Numbered from the stretch's first letter, positions 1 to 6,551 are shown. The stretch: DNA of 8,799 bases from Deltaproteobacteria bacterium (GCA_019308645.1 JAFDHR010000079.1:1-8799), one strand, 5' to 3'. The notes: generated by a model from the sequence alone, not told the origin. A program made the numbers and translations.

Positions 1-114
1 CTCTCCAGTTTTTACCTATGCCGAGTATTACTAAAAAATATTTCACTCTGTAATTTCTACTTAACCACATATGCTAAGTCCTTTTAAAAAATATTCAAGG
101 CTTGAGAAAAATAT

Positions 115-1428
115 TTATTCTTCCTTCATATTTTTTAAAACTTCTATAAGCTTGTCCTTTTGGTTATATTCTGGTTTTTCGATGACTACTTCAAGTAGCT
201 GATTTAGGATTTGCCCAATCCTGGGACCAGGCTGTAAACCTACTATCTTTATTACATCATGACCATTGACTGCCAAATCAGAGATTGTGAAAGGGTGTGA
301 TTTTTTAATTTGCGAATCAATTCTATTCTCAAATTTCTCGATATCTTTTTCAAAACCCCTTCCCCAACCATGGGCCAGATCATCTGCCTTTCTAAGGGCT
401 ATAAGGTGATCCACATTATCTGCCCCTATCTGCTTGATAAAACGCCTCACCGCCTTGTCGCTCAACTCTTGTTTGTATTCAAACATATGATGGGCAATCA
501 GGTGTGTCACTCGAGTGATCCTATCATTGCTAAACTTTAGCCTCATCATAATCTTTTTTGTAAGCTTTGCACTGGCTGTAGCATGATCAAGAAATCTCCA
601 TCTCCCATTAATTTTTTTCCTTACCCGTGGCTTGGCAATATCGTGAAACAGGGCAGAGAGTCGCAAAACAGGATCACCTTTAATAGAATCAACCGTCTCC
701 ATAATGTGCCGGTAAATGGTATATCGATGATAGTTATTCTGTCTTTTTCTGTATCCTTCAACGATTTCTGGCAAAATTCCCTTGAGAAGACCTGACTTTC
801 TCATCAGATGAAAGCCTGCTGAAGGTCTTCTTACCATTAAAATCTTCAGAAGCTCATCCCGTATCCTTTCTTGAGCTATCTTATCAATAGCTTCTGCCAT
901 AGTTTTTATAGCCATGAGCGTTTCAGTATCAATGGTGTATCCAAGCTCTAAAGAAAACCTGATAGCCCTCATCATCCTCAAAGGATCCTCTTTAAACCGT
1001 TCTGAAGGATTAAGGACTGCCCTGACAACCTTTTCTTCCATAGCTTGTTGGCCTCCGAAGGGGTCTATAATCCTTTTGTTGGTAATATCATATGCCATGG
1101 CATTAAAGGTAAAATCCCTATGTGCAAGATCTTCCTCAATGCTTAACGAAGATCCGCCTATACCTCGAAAGGTGGTTACCTCAAAATACCTACCTTTAGA
1201 AACCAGGGTAACCGTTCCGTGCTTCAGATTAAAGCTTGTCATTTCAGGAAAAAGATCACGGATTCTATCTGGCGTTGCATTAGTGGCTACGTCCCAATCC
1301 TTTGCCTGGAGCCCAAGCAAAGAATCCCTTATTGCCCCCCCTACAATAAAGGCCTGATAGCCACTTTTAATCAGCCTTTCTGAAATCTTACAGACGATAT
1401 CTGGAATTTTTTGGCTGATTATTGTCAT
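115..1428 (-). CDS. CCA tRNA nucleotidyltransferase / poly(A) polymerase family protein with HD domain (cca/pcnB type)
   Basis: This is a class II nucleotidyltransferase of 437 residues. Enzymes of this family add CCA (or only A, or poly(A)) to RNA 3' ends, mainly to mature and repair tRNA in the cytoplasm. Visible motifs: the nucleotide-binding GG at residues 30-31 followed by AIRD; the metal-binding DWD at 44-46; HRDFTFNA at 103-110; the base-selecting EDxxR (E147, D148, R151); and ERxxxE (E187 to E192). An HD domain follows, with FHD at 261-263 and upstream histidines at 234 and 241, as in Cca proteins with phosphohydrolase activity. E. coli PcnB lacks an HD domain. The length is normal for an HD-containing member and the gene looks intact. 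The ATG is preceded by AGGA six bases upstream. Family assignment is secure, but whether it adds CCA, only A, or poly(A) cannot be told from sequence alone. It looks unrelated to the RM locus and probably marks the island's edge. Confidence 0.93.
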   Translation of the reverse strand: MTIISQKIPDIVCKISERLIKSGYQAFIVGGAIRDSLLGLQAKDWDVATNATPDRIRDLFPEMTSFNLKHGTVTLVSKGRYFEVTTFRGIGGSSLSIEEDLAHRDFTFNAMAYDITNKRIIDPFGGQQAMEEKVVRAVLNPSERFKEDPLRMMRAIRFSLELGYTIDTETLMAIKTMAEAIDKIAQERIRDELLKILMVRRPSAGFHLMRKSGLLKGILPEIVEGYRKRQNNYHRYTIYRHIMETVDSIKGDPVLRLSALFHDIAKPRVRKKINGRWRFLDHATASAKLTKKIMMRLKFSNDRITRVTHLIAHHMFEYKQELSDKAVRRFIKQIGADNVDHLIALRKADDLAHGWGRGFEKDIEKFENRIDSQIKKSHPFTISDLAVNGHDVIKIVGLQPGPRIGQILNQLLEVVIEKPEYNQKDKLIEVLKNMKEE

Positions 1429-1549
1429 AGAAGATCCTGAGCACTACCTAAAACTGGAAGTAATATACAATTTGATCAGTGAGCCAGTGGGTTTTATGGA
1501 ATTATTCCCTCATGGGTAAGGACCTGGATAGGGCCAAATTTAGAACTGA

Positions 1550-1579
1550 TTTATATACCTTTGTTTTTTATCCTATCAA
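1550..1579 (-). promoter_or_regulatory. Candidate sigma70 promoter for the nucleotidyltransferase gene
   Basis: On the minus strand there is a TTGATA box (1579-1574), an 18-base spacer and a TATAAA box (1555-1550). Each box matches its consensus at five of six positions. It lies in the gap after the small upstream ORF and would give a leader of roughly 115 bases before the ATG at 1428. No hairpin or other leader structure stands out between them. This is a match by eye only, and the region is AT-rich enough for chance matches. Confidence 0.35.
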
Positions 1580-1585
1580 TGCCTC

Positions 1586-1819
1586 TTAAATCTCTCTTGC
1601 CTGTAGTTCAATAATAGAGACCAATTCATCGGGTGTTCTTTTATCTTCCGCTTCCTTTCGGTTTGGATTAACCGCCTTGATATCATAATTCTTGGCCTTG
1701 ATTTCTTCTGCTGATACACTCCAGGAGCGTGCGCTATTGGCTTTAGCCGGAAGTAGCCTGAAGAATTCCTCAAAGTGCTCTATGGTCAGAGGTTGCTTTT
1801 TGGTGATATTTTTATTCAT
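1586..1819 (-). CDS. Free-standing C-terminal tail of a type I methyltransferase HsdM (77 residues; gene remnant)
   Basis: The 77 residues resemble only the extreme C-terminus of one HsdM family: TKKQPLTIEHFEEFFRLLP, then RSWSV, KNYDIKAVNPN and RTPDELVSIIE. That region packs against HsdS and holds no catalytic motif, so the protein cannot methylate DNA by itself. After the TAA stop the same frame continues EALIG before another stop, and this resembles the expected end of the family, so the TAA may itself be a nonsense mutation. The match to the family tail starts within the first ten residues. However, the ORF has its own ATG with an AAGGG Shine-Dalgarno element close upstream, behind a palindrome and a candidate promoter, so it could be expressed. 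It lies between hsdR and the nucleotidyltransferase gene and differs from the C-terminus of the main hsdM, so it is not a duplicate of it. Most likely it is debris of a second RM system; a small regulatory or HsdS-binding protein is a less likely alternative. Confidence 0.7.
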   Translation of the reverse strand: MNKNITKKQPLTIEHFEEFFRLLPAKANSARSWSVSAEEIKAKNYDIKAVNPNRKEAEDKRTPDELVSIIELQAREI

Positions 1820-1832
1820 ATGGTTCCCTTTA

Positions 1833-1862
1833 TGATACCACTTTCGTATAAAAGTGGTATCA
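1833..1862 (-). repeat. Perfect 12-bp inverted repeat, operator-like
   Basis: The arms TGATACCACTTT (1833-1844) and AAAGTGGTATCA (1851-1862) are exact reverse complements around the 6-base spacer CGTATA. It sits 13 bases upstream of the ATG of the 77-residue ORF, just downstream of a candidate -10 box, which is where a dimeric repressor would block transcription. It lacks a T-run directly after the stem on either strand, so an intrinsic terminator is less likely. A role as an RNA hairpin masking the ribosome binding site is also possible. Toxin-antitoxin operons often carry palindromes in this position, but no antitoxin gene remains here. Confidence 0.75.
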
Positions 1863-1865
1863 CTA

Positions 1866-1894
1866 AAAATACCGCAAATTAAGCTTTAAAGCAA
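1866..1894 (-). promoter_or_regulatory. Candidate promoter for the 77-residue ORF
   Basis: The minus strand reads TTGCTT (1894-1889), a 17-base spacer, then TATTTT (1871-1866). The perfect inverted repeat begins four bases downstream, over the expected transcription start. The spacing is ideal and both boxes are moderate matches to sigma70 consensus. The combination of promoter, palindrome and Shine-Dalgarno element looks like an intact regulatory module rather than methylase coding sequence. Confidence 0.35.
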
Positions 1895-1896
1895 GC

Positions 1897-1997
1897 CTAC
1901 CTTGCCCCTACCCTCCACATAATATCGCAGATGCTTTGATATAGGCATTCAGGGATTGTGGATTTGTTAGTTTGCGATTGTTGAGTTTGTTGGGCAT
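1897..1997 (-). pseudogene. N-terminal remnant of a second hsdM, frameshifted
   Basis: An ATG at 1997, with GGAAG nine bases before it and 39 bases after the hsdR stop, opens a frame reading MPNKLNNRKLTNPQSLNAYIK. The frame then leaves the family pattern. Shifting by one base within the AAA run at 1935-1937 gives SICDIMWRVGAR and a stop at 1899-1897. Joined, LNAYIK-SICDIM matches the well-known N-terminal helix of a common HsdM family (SLNAYIKSICDIMRRSN type). One lost A therefore explains the break. The next family segment (ALQYVPELTW type) is absent, so the gene is also truncated. Together with the HsdM-like tail at 1819-1586 it looks like one methylase gene that lost its central catalytic part. 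The untouched frame would encode a 29-residue peptide ending at 1908, with no known role. Confidence 0.6.
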
Positions 1998-2036
1998 CTA
2001 TTTCTGCTTCCACACCCCACTTTTTTCAACCCCACA

Positions 2037-5000
2037 TCAAGCCGAGAGGGCATAAACGCTTTTCCCTGCCCCATAATACGATTCATAGACGTGGTGGTAC
2101 ACAGCATCACATTTTTTCTGATATAACTCAGGGGTGTAATTCTGTGGCAATCCGCGATCAAAAATATCCTCAATGGTCACACGGATCTGCGCCCTTGACT
2201 GCTGCCGCTTACGCCAATCAAGCACCAGCTTCTCCCGCTTTAGTATATCAAGAAGTTCGCGCCCCACCTTCTTTACCTGGTATTTCTCCATTTTGGTGAG
2301 GGTCATTTCCGGCTTGGTCAAAAGATCAAATATGGCAAGCTCCTCTTCTGTGAGCTGTTCTGAAATACCCCGTTTTTCCTCTTCATTTAGGCCCTGCGCA
2401 AAGGAAAGAAGCTGTTTGAAAAATTCATCAATGTTCATACTTCCAGCGTTATATTCGTCGATCATTCTTTGGAAGCGCTCCAGATAATCCATTCGGGTGC
2501 GGTTGAGGCGAACCATCTTTTTAAGCTTGCTGCTTATTTTCCCTTTGAGTTTTTCTGCCTCAGTACGCTTTTGCCCCTGCTCGAATCTGGCCTTAAGTGC
2601 TTCAAAATCGATTTTGCTTAAGTCCACCACATGCTCTGTAGTCCATGTCCCTGCCGGGTCTCGAATGACATACCCCTCAGCAGCAATAGAGTCATCGAGG
2701 AGCTTCTCCACCTCTCCCATAACACCGGAAATATCGGCAGGTGGCGTTAGAGAACGAATTTTCTGAGCAATAACATCAAAGAGAATGCATTTCGGTGCCA
2801 GATCCTTTGCTGCCGGATCAGGAAGGATCGCTTTATAGAGCTTATTCACATTGCCTGCAAGCAAGAGATAGTCTCTTTTGGAATCATCGTTGACAAGAAT
2901 GGCGTCTACGGCATTATCAAGCATTTTTATTCGTTCGAAGCCCTTCTCCGAGCCCTGGATGGCATCTAAATCGATCCCTTGTTTCACACAGAAGGCCGTT
3001 ACCTCGGCAATTGCATGCTTTAGTTGGCCCACTAAGGCCGCTTTGTCTTTAACAGGCATGTCTCCCTCCTTCACGCCACCACCAGATCCGGAGCCATATA
3101 TCGCCAGGGCCTTCTGCAGGTTGCGGAAAACCCCAACGTAATCGACTATCAGGCCGTTTACCTTGTCCCGGAAGACGCGGTTGGCCCGCGCGATGGTCTG
3201 CATCAAGGTATGGTTTCGCATAGGCTTGTCGAGATATATGGTCGAGCAGCAGGGGACATCAAAGCCGGTCATCCACATGGCGCAGACAAAGACGATACGG
3301 AAAAGATCATCAGGGTCTTTGAACTTGGTATCCAGATCTTCTTTAACAATACGTTTGCGGTGCGGGACAATATCGAGTCCCTTTTTCTGCATCTCATCTA
3401 TTTCGTTTTGTGATTGGGAGACCACGACCGCCATATCAGTTTTTTCCATGTAATGGATCTTAGATTCGATCTCGGCTCGCTTTTCCTCATGTGTAATAGC
3501 AAGCTCCTTCTCAAGGACCTCTATTTCCTGCTTCCAATACTTGCTGACCTTGTCATACATCCTCACTGCCGTTGCCTTGTCTATGCAGACCACCATGGCC
3601 TTGCCCTCAAAACCTCGGCCGGTAAAATGCTCTATGATATCCCTGGCCACGGTCTCCAGACGGTCATCCCGCGCTATCAGATGGTACTCCCTGGCAAACT
3701 CCCGCTCTACCTTATTTTCCTGCTCCTCATCAAGCTCGGCCTCTTCCAGCAGCCGCTCCATATCCTCGTTAAGGTTCTCATTGGTCAACTGTAATTCAGG
3801 GATGCGGTTTTCATAATATAGCGGGACCGTAGCCCCATCATCTACAGACTGCTTGAAGTTATAAACGCTCACATAATCACCGAAGACCTGTTTTGTCCTC
3901 TCCTCACCCACGATCAGCGGAGTGCCGGTAAAGGCTATAAAGGATGCATTGGGCAGGGCTGTTCTCATGTTCATGGCTAAGGTATCGTACTGACTGCGGT
4001 GCGCCTCATCGGTAATAACAATGATATCCGAACGTTCCGAGAGCACAGGATGTTCTTCTCCTTTTTCTGTGCGGAATTTGTGGATCAGCGTGAAGACATA
4101 CCGATGGTCTTCTCGGAGTAATTTACGCAAGCGAGCAGAACTCGTGGCCTGGGCCTGCTTTTCAGTAACCACGCCCGCATTGTCGAAATTCTTGTAAATC
4201 TGATGATCTAACTCCTGGCGGTCAGTAACAATAACAAATGTCCAGTTGCCCGGGATTTTGCGAAGGACCTTCTGGGAGAAAAAAATCATGGAAATGCTTT
4301 TGCCGCTGCCCTGCGTGTGCCAGAACACGCCGAGTCGCCCAGCCTTGTGCTCGATCTGTGCCAGCGCTTCCATCGCCTGGATAACTCCAAGATACTGGTG
4401 GTTTTTGGCCACCAGCTTGATCAAGCCTCCCTTGGCTTTCATGAAGAGGATGTAATTTTCCAACAGGTCCAAAAGATGCGCCGGTTCGCAGGTCCCGCGG
4501 ATCATGGTCTCAAGCGAAATTATCCCTTCCTCACCTTCACTGTTGATCTTCTTCCAGTCTGCAAAATGTTCCCACTCGGCCGACACGCTTCCAACCTTAC
4601 TCTTACTACCATTGGAAAGGATAATCAGGGCGTTATACCAGAAGAGCTGGGAGATAGCGCTTTTGTAGTCGGTTAGATTGTCCGTGTAGGCCGTTTTCAG
4701 TCTCCGGTGAGTTGCCTTAAGCTCTATAAACACTAAGGGCAGTCCATTGACAAAACCAGCAAGGTCGGCCCGACGTGTGTACATCTCGCCGGTAATCCAG
4801 AACTGGGAGGCAAGGAAATAATCGTTATTTGCCGGTTCATTCCAGTCAATTACCCTAACAATCTCAGTTGTATCCCCATCACCATCTGCATCAGGAATCT
4901 TCACTTTTATGCCGTTTTTGATGAGCTGGTAGATCTCACGGTTGGCCTGTGCCATGCTTAAGCGCGAGCGATCACGGACCAATTCCTCGATTGCCAGATC

Positions 5001-5210
5001 GAACGCCTCGGCAGGCAGATCAGGATTCAGTTTCTCCAGAACAGGACGGAGACGGGATACCAAAACGACCTCTGCCCTGGTTTCACGACCCAGAGGGCTT
5101 CCGCCCCCCTGGCCTAACTCATGGAAGCAGTTGGCCGTCTCCCACCCAAGTTCCTCAAACAAAGCAATTGCTGGTTGCTCAACCAAAGTATTTTCTGAAA
5201 AATCCGTCAC
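2037..5210 (-). CDS. hsdR: Type I restriction enzyme R subunit (HsdR), complete
   Basis: HsdR is the ATP-dependent DNA translocase and endonuclease of a type I RM complex; bound to HsdM2-HsdS it pumps unmethylated DNA and cuts it at a distance. Its 1057 residues are full length. Domain order: a PD-(D/E)xK nuclease with D149 and the E163-L-K165 pair, then a superfamily 2 helicase with Walker A TQGSGKS (299-305), DEAH (401-404), TGTP (428-431) and motif VI QTIARANR (671-678), followed by a helical C-terminus that should bind the methylase. All catalytic motifs look intact. Translation starts at GTG 5210, chosen because AAAGGAG lies five bases upstream and no ATG is better placed. The gene is separated from the hsdM-hsdS operon by two accessory genes and a 151-base spacer with a hairpin and a candidate promoter, so it may be controlled apart from the methylase. 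Delayed nuclease expression relative to methylase would be useful here, but that is inference. Confidence 0.97.
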   Translation of the reverse strand: MTDFSENTLVEQPAIALFEELGWETANCFHELGQGGGSPLGRETRAEVVLVSRLRPVLEKLNPDLPAEAFDLAIEELVRDRSRLSMAQANREIYQLIKNGIKVKIPDADGDGDTTEIVRVIDWNEPANNDYFLASQFWITGEMYTRRADLAGFVNGLPLVFIELKATHRRLKTAYTDNLTDYKSAISQLFWYNALIILSNGSKSKVGSVSAEWEHFADWKKINSEGEEGIISLETMIRGTCEPAHLLDLLENYILFMKAKGGLIKLVAKNHQYLGVIQAMEALAQIEHKAGRLGVFWHTQGSGKSISMIFFSQKVLRKIPGNWTFVIVTDRQELDHQIYKNFDNAGVVTEKQAQATSSARLRKLLREDHRYVFTLIHKFRTEKGEEHPVLSERSDIIVITDEAHRSQYDTLAMNMRTALPNASFIAFTGTPLIVGEERTKQVFGDYVSVYNFKQSVDDGATVPLYYENRIPELQLTNENLNEDMERLLEEAELDEEQENKVEREFAREYHLIARDDRLETVARDIIEHFTGRGFEGKAMVVCIDKATAVRMYDKVSKYWKQEIEVLEKELAITHEEKRAEIESKIHYMEKTDMAVVVSQSQNEIDEMQKKGLDIVPHRKRIVKEDLDTKFKDPDDLFRIVFVCAMWMTGFDVPCCSTIYLDKPMRNHTLMQTIARANRVFRDKVNGLIVDYVGVFRNLQKALAIYGSGSGGGVKEGDMPVKDKAALVGQLKHAIAEVTAFCVKQGIDLDAIQGSEKGFERIKMLDNAVDAILVNDDSKRDYLLLAGNVNKLYKAILPDPAAKDLAPKCILFDVIAQKIRSLTPPADISGVMGEVEKLLDDSIAAEGYVIRDPAGTWTTEHVVDLSKIDFEALKARFEQGQKRTEAEKLKGKISSKLKKMVRLNRTRMDYLERFQRMIDEYNAGSMNIDEFFKQLLSFAQGLNEEEKRGISEQLTEEELAIFDLLTKPEMTLTKMEKYQVKKVGRELLDILKREKLVLDWRKRQQSRAQIRVTIEDIFDRGLPQNYTPELYQKKCDAVYHHVYESYYGAGKSVYALSA

Positions 5211-5215
5211 TTATG

Positions 5216-5222
5216 CTCCTTT
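5216..5222 (-). promoter_or_regulatory. Ribosome binding site that fixes the GTG start of hsdR
   Basis: AAAGGAG on the minus strand ends five bases before the GTG at 5210-5208. The first in-frame ATG comes far downstream, inside the nuclease domain region, so the site decides for the GTG start. Confidence 0.75.
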
Positions 5223-5243
5223 TGTCGAGCGATTTAGAAAGTT

Positions 5244-5263
5244 TTTAAAAAAATTTAAAAAAA
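5244..5263. repeat. Tandem 10-bp A/T-tract duplication in the hsdR leader
   Basis: The plus strand carries TTTAAAAAAA twice head to tail (5244-5253 and 5254-5263). On the minus strand this puts two T7 tracts between the candidate hsdR promoter and its start codon. The period is about one helical turn, a spacing typical of intrinsically bent DNA. Homopolymer runs of this length can also slip during replication. It could equally be a simple product of AT-rich drift. Confidence 0.6.
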
Positions 5264-5294
5264 TATCTTGACTTTTTCAGCATAACTGCCGAAT

Positions 5295-5323
5295 ATACTA
5301 TTAGCTCATTTGCCATGTGTAAA
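5295..5323 (-). promoter_or_regulatory. Candidate sigma70 promoter for hsdR
   Basis: The minus strand has TTTACA (5323-5318), a 17-base spacer and TAGTAT (5300-5295). The -35 box matches consensus at five of six positions and the -10 box at four of six. It lies just downstream of the GC-rich hairpin that ends the preceding operon and would give a leader of about 80 bases containing the A/T-tract repeat. Prediction by eye only. Confidence 0.4.
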
Positions 5324-5356
5324 AGGAGTTGGGCCGACCTTCAGCGTCGGCCTTTT
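5321..5356. terminator. GC-rich hairpin, probable (bidirectional) intrinsic terminator
   Basis: GGCCGAC (5332-5338) and GTCGGCC (5346-5352) form a perfect 7-bp stem around a 7-base loop. On the plus strand TTTT follows the stem directly, the classic intrinsic terminator form, although no plus-strand gene precedes it. On the minus strand the stem is followed by CAACTCC and then TTTT, a weaker version that would still end the hsdM-hsdS-accessory transcript six bases after the stop of the last gene. AAAA and TTTT on the two flanks suggest bidirectional action. Alternatively it is the 3' end of a small plus-strand RNA. Confidence 0.55.
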
Positions 5357-5361
5357 CATGT

Positions 5362-5841
5362 CTAAGAGATCCTGCGCTTGTATTTCTTTTCCAGATTCCT
5401 TCGTTTGTGGGGATAATTGACATAGTATGATGTAATCAACCGTCTCCTGCCATCGCGATATTTTTTCATTAACACAAGAAAATCGAAACTTTTTAGCCAG
5501 ATATAGGTCTTTATTGAACCATCACCCTCTTTATTGTCCCATGCCAACACCTCAAGTTTGTCCGGGTTTTCCAGAATGCTTTTGACCCATGGTAATCGTT
5601 CACAACGCCGAGGATCAGGCAAACGTTCCCCCGTCTCCCTGTCCTCTCGATGGGTCAAATGCCAAAAGATTACTTCCTTCCCGCCCTCTATTTCAGGGAA
5701 AAACCAAACCGTATGCCCTTTATATTTAGGCTGGGTATCCTTAAAATTGCGTTTGAATATAGAATATAGCGTGTCAAACGTGTCCTTTGTCCATGGGCTG
5801 ACCGTTACCATAGGTGGCAACCATTTTGGCAGGTCGGTCAT
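5362..5841 (-). CDS. Small basic protein of unknown function; possible BECR-fold RNase, embedded in the RM operon
   Basis: I do not recognise this 159-residue protein with certainty. The start at 5841 is preferred over an in-frame ATG at 5865 because GGAGG lies seven bases upstream and the ATG overlaps the previous stop as ATGA. There is no signal peptide or membrane segment. Visible parts: GHTVWFFPE (42-50), a His/Arg/Glu cluster HLTHRED (61-67), RCERLPWVKSILENP (79-93), WDNKEGDGSIKTYIWLKS (101-118), then strand-like FDFLVLMKKY and RRLITSYYVNYPHKRRNLEKKY, ending very basic. A His and Arg followed by strands and a terminal T/S-x-Y strand with a basic tail recalls RNases of the BECR superfamily, which includes phage- and toxin-associated members. 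That is a pattern resemblance, not an identification. Being last in the methylase operon suggests a role tied to defence, perhaps an effector or a nucleic-acid-binding accessory. No separate antitoxin gene is seen beside it. Confidence 0.8.
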   Translation of the reverse strand: MTDLPKWLPPMVTVSPWTKDTFDTLYSIFKRNFKDTQPKYKGHTVWFFPEIEGGKEVIFWHLTHREDRETGERLPDPRRCERLPWVKSILENPDKLEVLAWDNKEGDGSIKTYIWLKSFDFLVLMKKYRDGRRRLITSYYVNYPHKRRNLEKKYKRRIS

Positions 5842-6551
5842 CCTTGAACCTCCGCTGCATGCCACCGGAAAAGATTTACCTTGTCCTCGCGCAGTAAGGT
5901 AGTTCGTGTAAGATCGTAGCCGGATTCTTGTCTTATAAGTTCAACCAAAGCACGTTTGGCCGGACTTTCCGCAAGCCCACGATTGATATAAGAAACCGCA
6001 CCGATAATAAGATCAGCTAACTGGAGAAGTTCCACTTCATGGGAGCGTACAAGTTGAATTCGCTCAATGATCTCGCGGGAAAAATCATACATATTATTGC
6101 AAAGCACATCGTGAAGCTTAGCAATCTTGGCACTTCCATGGGTGTCTTTGATATCGAGATAAACACGGTAATGGGCCTCAGGATTGAAAATAACCTTTAG
6201 CATGTCAAAATACATCTTGTAATACCAGATATCGTGATCCTGGCCACTAAATGCCTCATGTTTCAGTTTAGTCTTATCCGGGACAATCAATGCCCTGAAA
6301 TGCAAATTGGGATCATCAAAAAAGTACTTGATAAGGTCACGATAAAATTCAATTTTGGCCGGTGACACCTTAGCCCATTTGATCTCGAACTTGGGGTTCA
6401 GGCCGTTGCGCGTTTTTATACCGTGAATGTTTTTGGAAATATTACGGGTTTTCTCTAAAGGGCACCACACAGCACCCAGCACCATAACCTTTTGGCGGTC
6501 ATTTTCAAGGTGGCAGGACTCATCACAATAGACATTATATACCTGGCTCAT
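5838..6551 (-). CDS. DUF3800 domain protein (predicted RNase H-like nuclease), RM-associated
   Basis: At 237 residues this fits the DUF3800 family, proteins with a predicted RNase H-like fold that often sit in phage-defence and type I RM loci; their biochemical role is not settled. Signature elements: the first strand VYNVYCDES with D10, E11 and S12; FEIKWAK with E56; YLDIKD with D133 and D136; and LLQLADLIIGA with D180. This set of spaced acidic residues is what a two-metal nuclease would need. The ATG at 6551 overlaps the hsdS stop as ATGA, and AGGAGGG lies eight bases upstream inside hsdS, so translation should be coupled and efficient. The stop overlaps the next start in the same manner. 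Coupling implies fixed stoichiometry with the specificity subunit, but whether the protein joins the RM complex is inference. No truncation or frameshift is apparent. Confidence 0.88.
   Translation of the reverse strand: MSQVYNVYCDESCHLENDRQKVMVLGAVWCPLEKTRNISKNIHGIKTRNGLNPKFEIKWAKVSPAKIEFYRDLIKYFFDDPNLHFRALIVPDKTKLKHEAFSGQDHDIWYYKMYFDMLKVIFNPEAHYRVYLDIKDTHGSAKIAKLHDVLCNNMYDFSREIIERIQLVRSHEVELLQLADLIIGAVSYINRGLAESPAKRALVELIRQESGYDLTRTTLLREDKVNLFRWHAAEVQG
5849..5853 (-). promoter_or_regulatory. Ribosome binding site deciding the start of the small basic protein gene
   Basis: GGAGG lies seven bases before the ATG at 5841 and downstream of the alternative ATG at 5865. The shorter product starting MTDLPKW is therefore the likely one, and the longer frame would add eight residues with no ribosome binding site of comparable quality. 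Confidence 0.75.

Noticed and set aside
88..118. Hairpin just after the nucleotidyltransferase stop (TCAA/TTGA arms near 95-105, followed on the minus strand by T-rich sequence)
   Set aside because: The stem is only four base pairs with a three-base loop in AT-rich DNA, too weak to call a terminator, although some terminator is expected nearby.
914..1357. Long plus-strand open frames opposite the nucleotidyltransferase and hsd genes, for example 147 codons here
   Set aside because: All lie antisense to clear conserved genes, show no recognisable domain and look like reading-frame shadows.
1576..1773. A 65-codon minus-strand frame inside the HsdM tail
   Set aside because: It is a shifted frame of the 77-residue ORF, whose own frame gives the recognisable HsdM motifs.
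1967..2173. A 68-codon minus-strand frame overlapping the end of hsdR
   Set aside because: It lies in another frame of the hsdR 3' end and the HsdM remnant, has no family resemblance and no good ribosome binding site.
5842..5865. Upstream ATG at 5865 as start of the small basic protein
   Set aside because: It would add eight residues inside the DUF3800 gene without a good ribosome binding site, whereas the ATG at 5841 has GGAGG and an ATGA overlap matching the junction before it.
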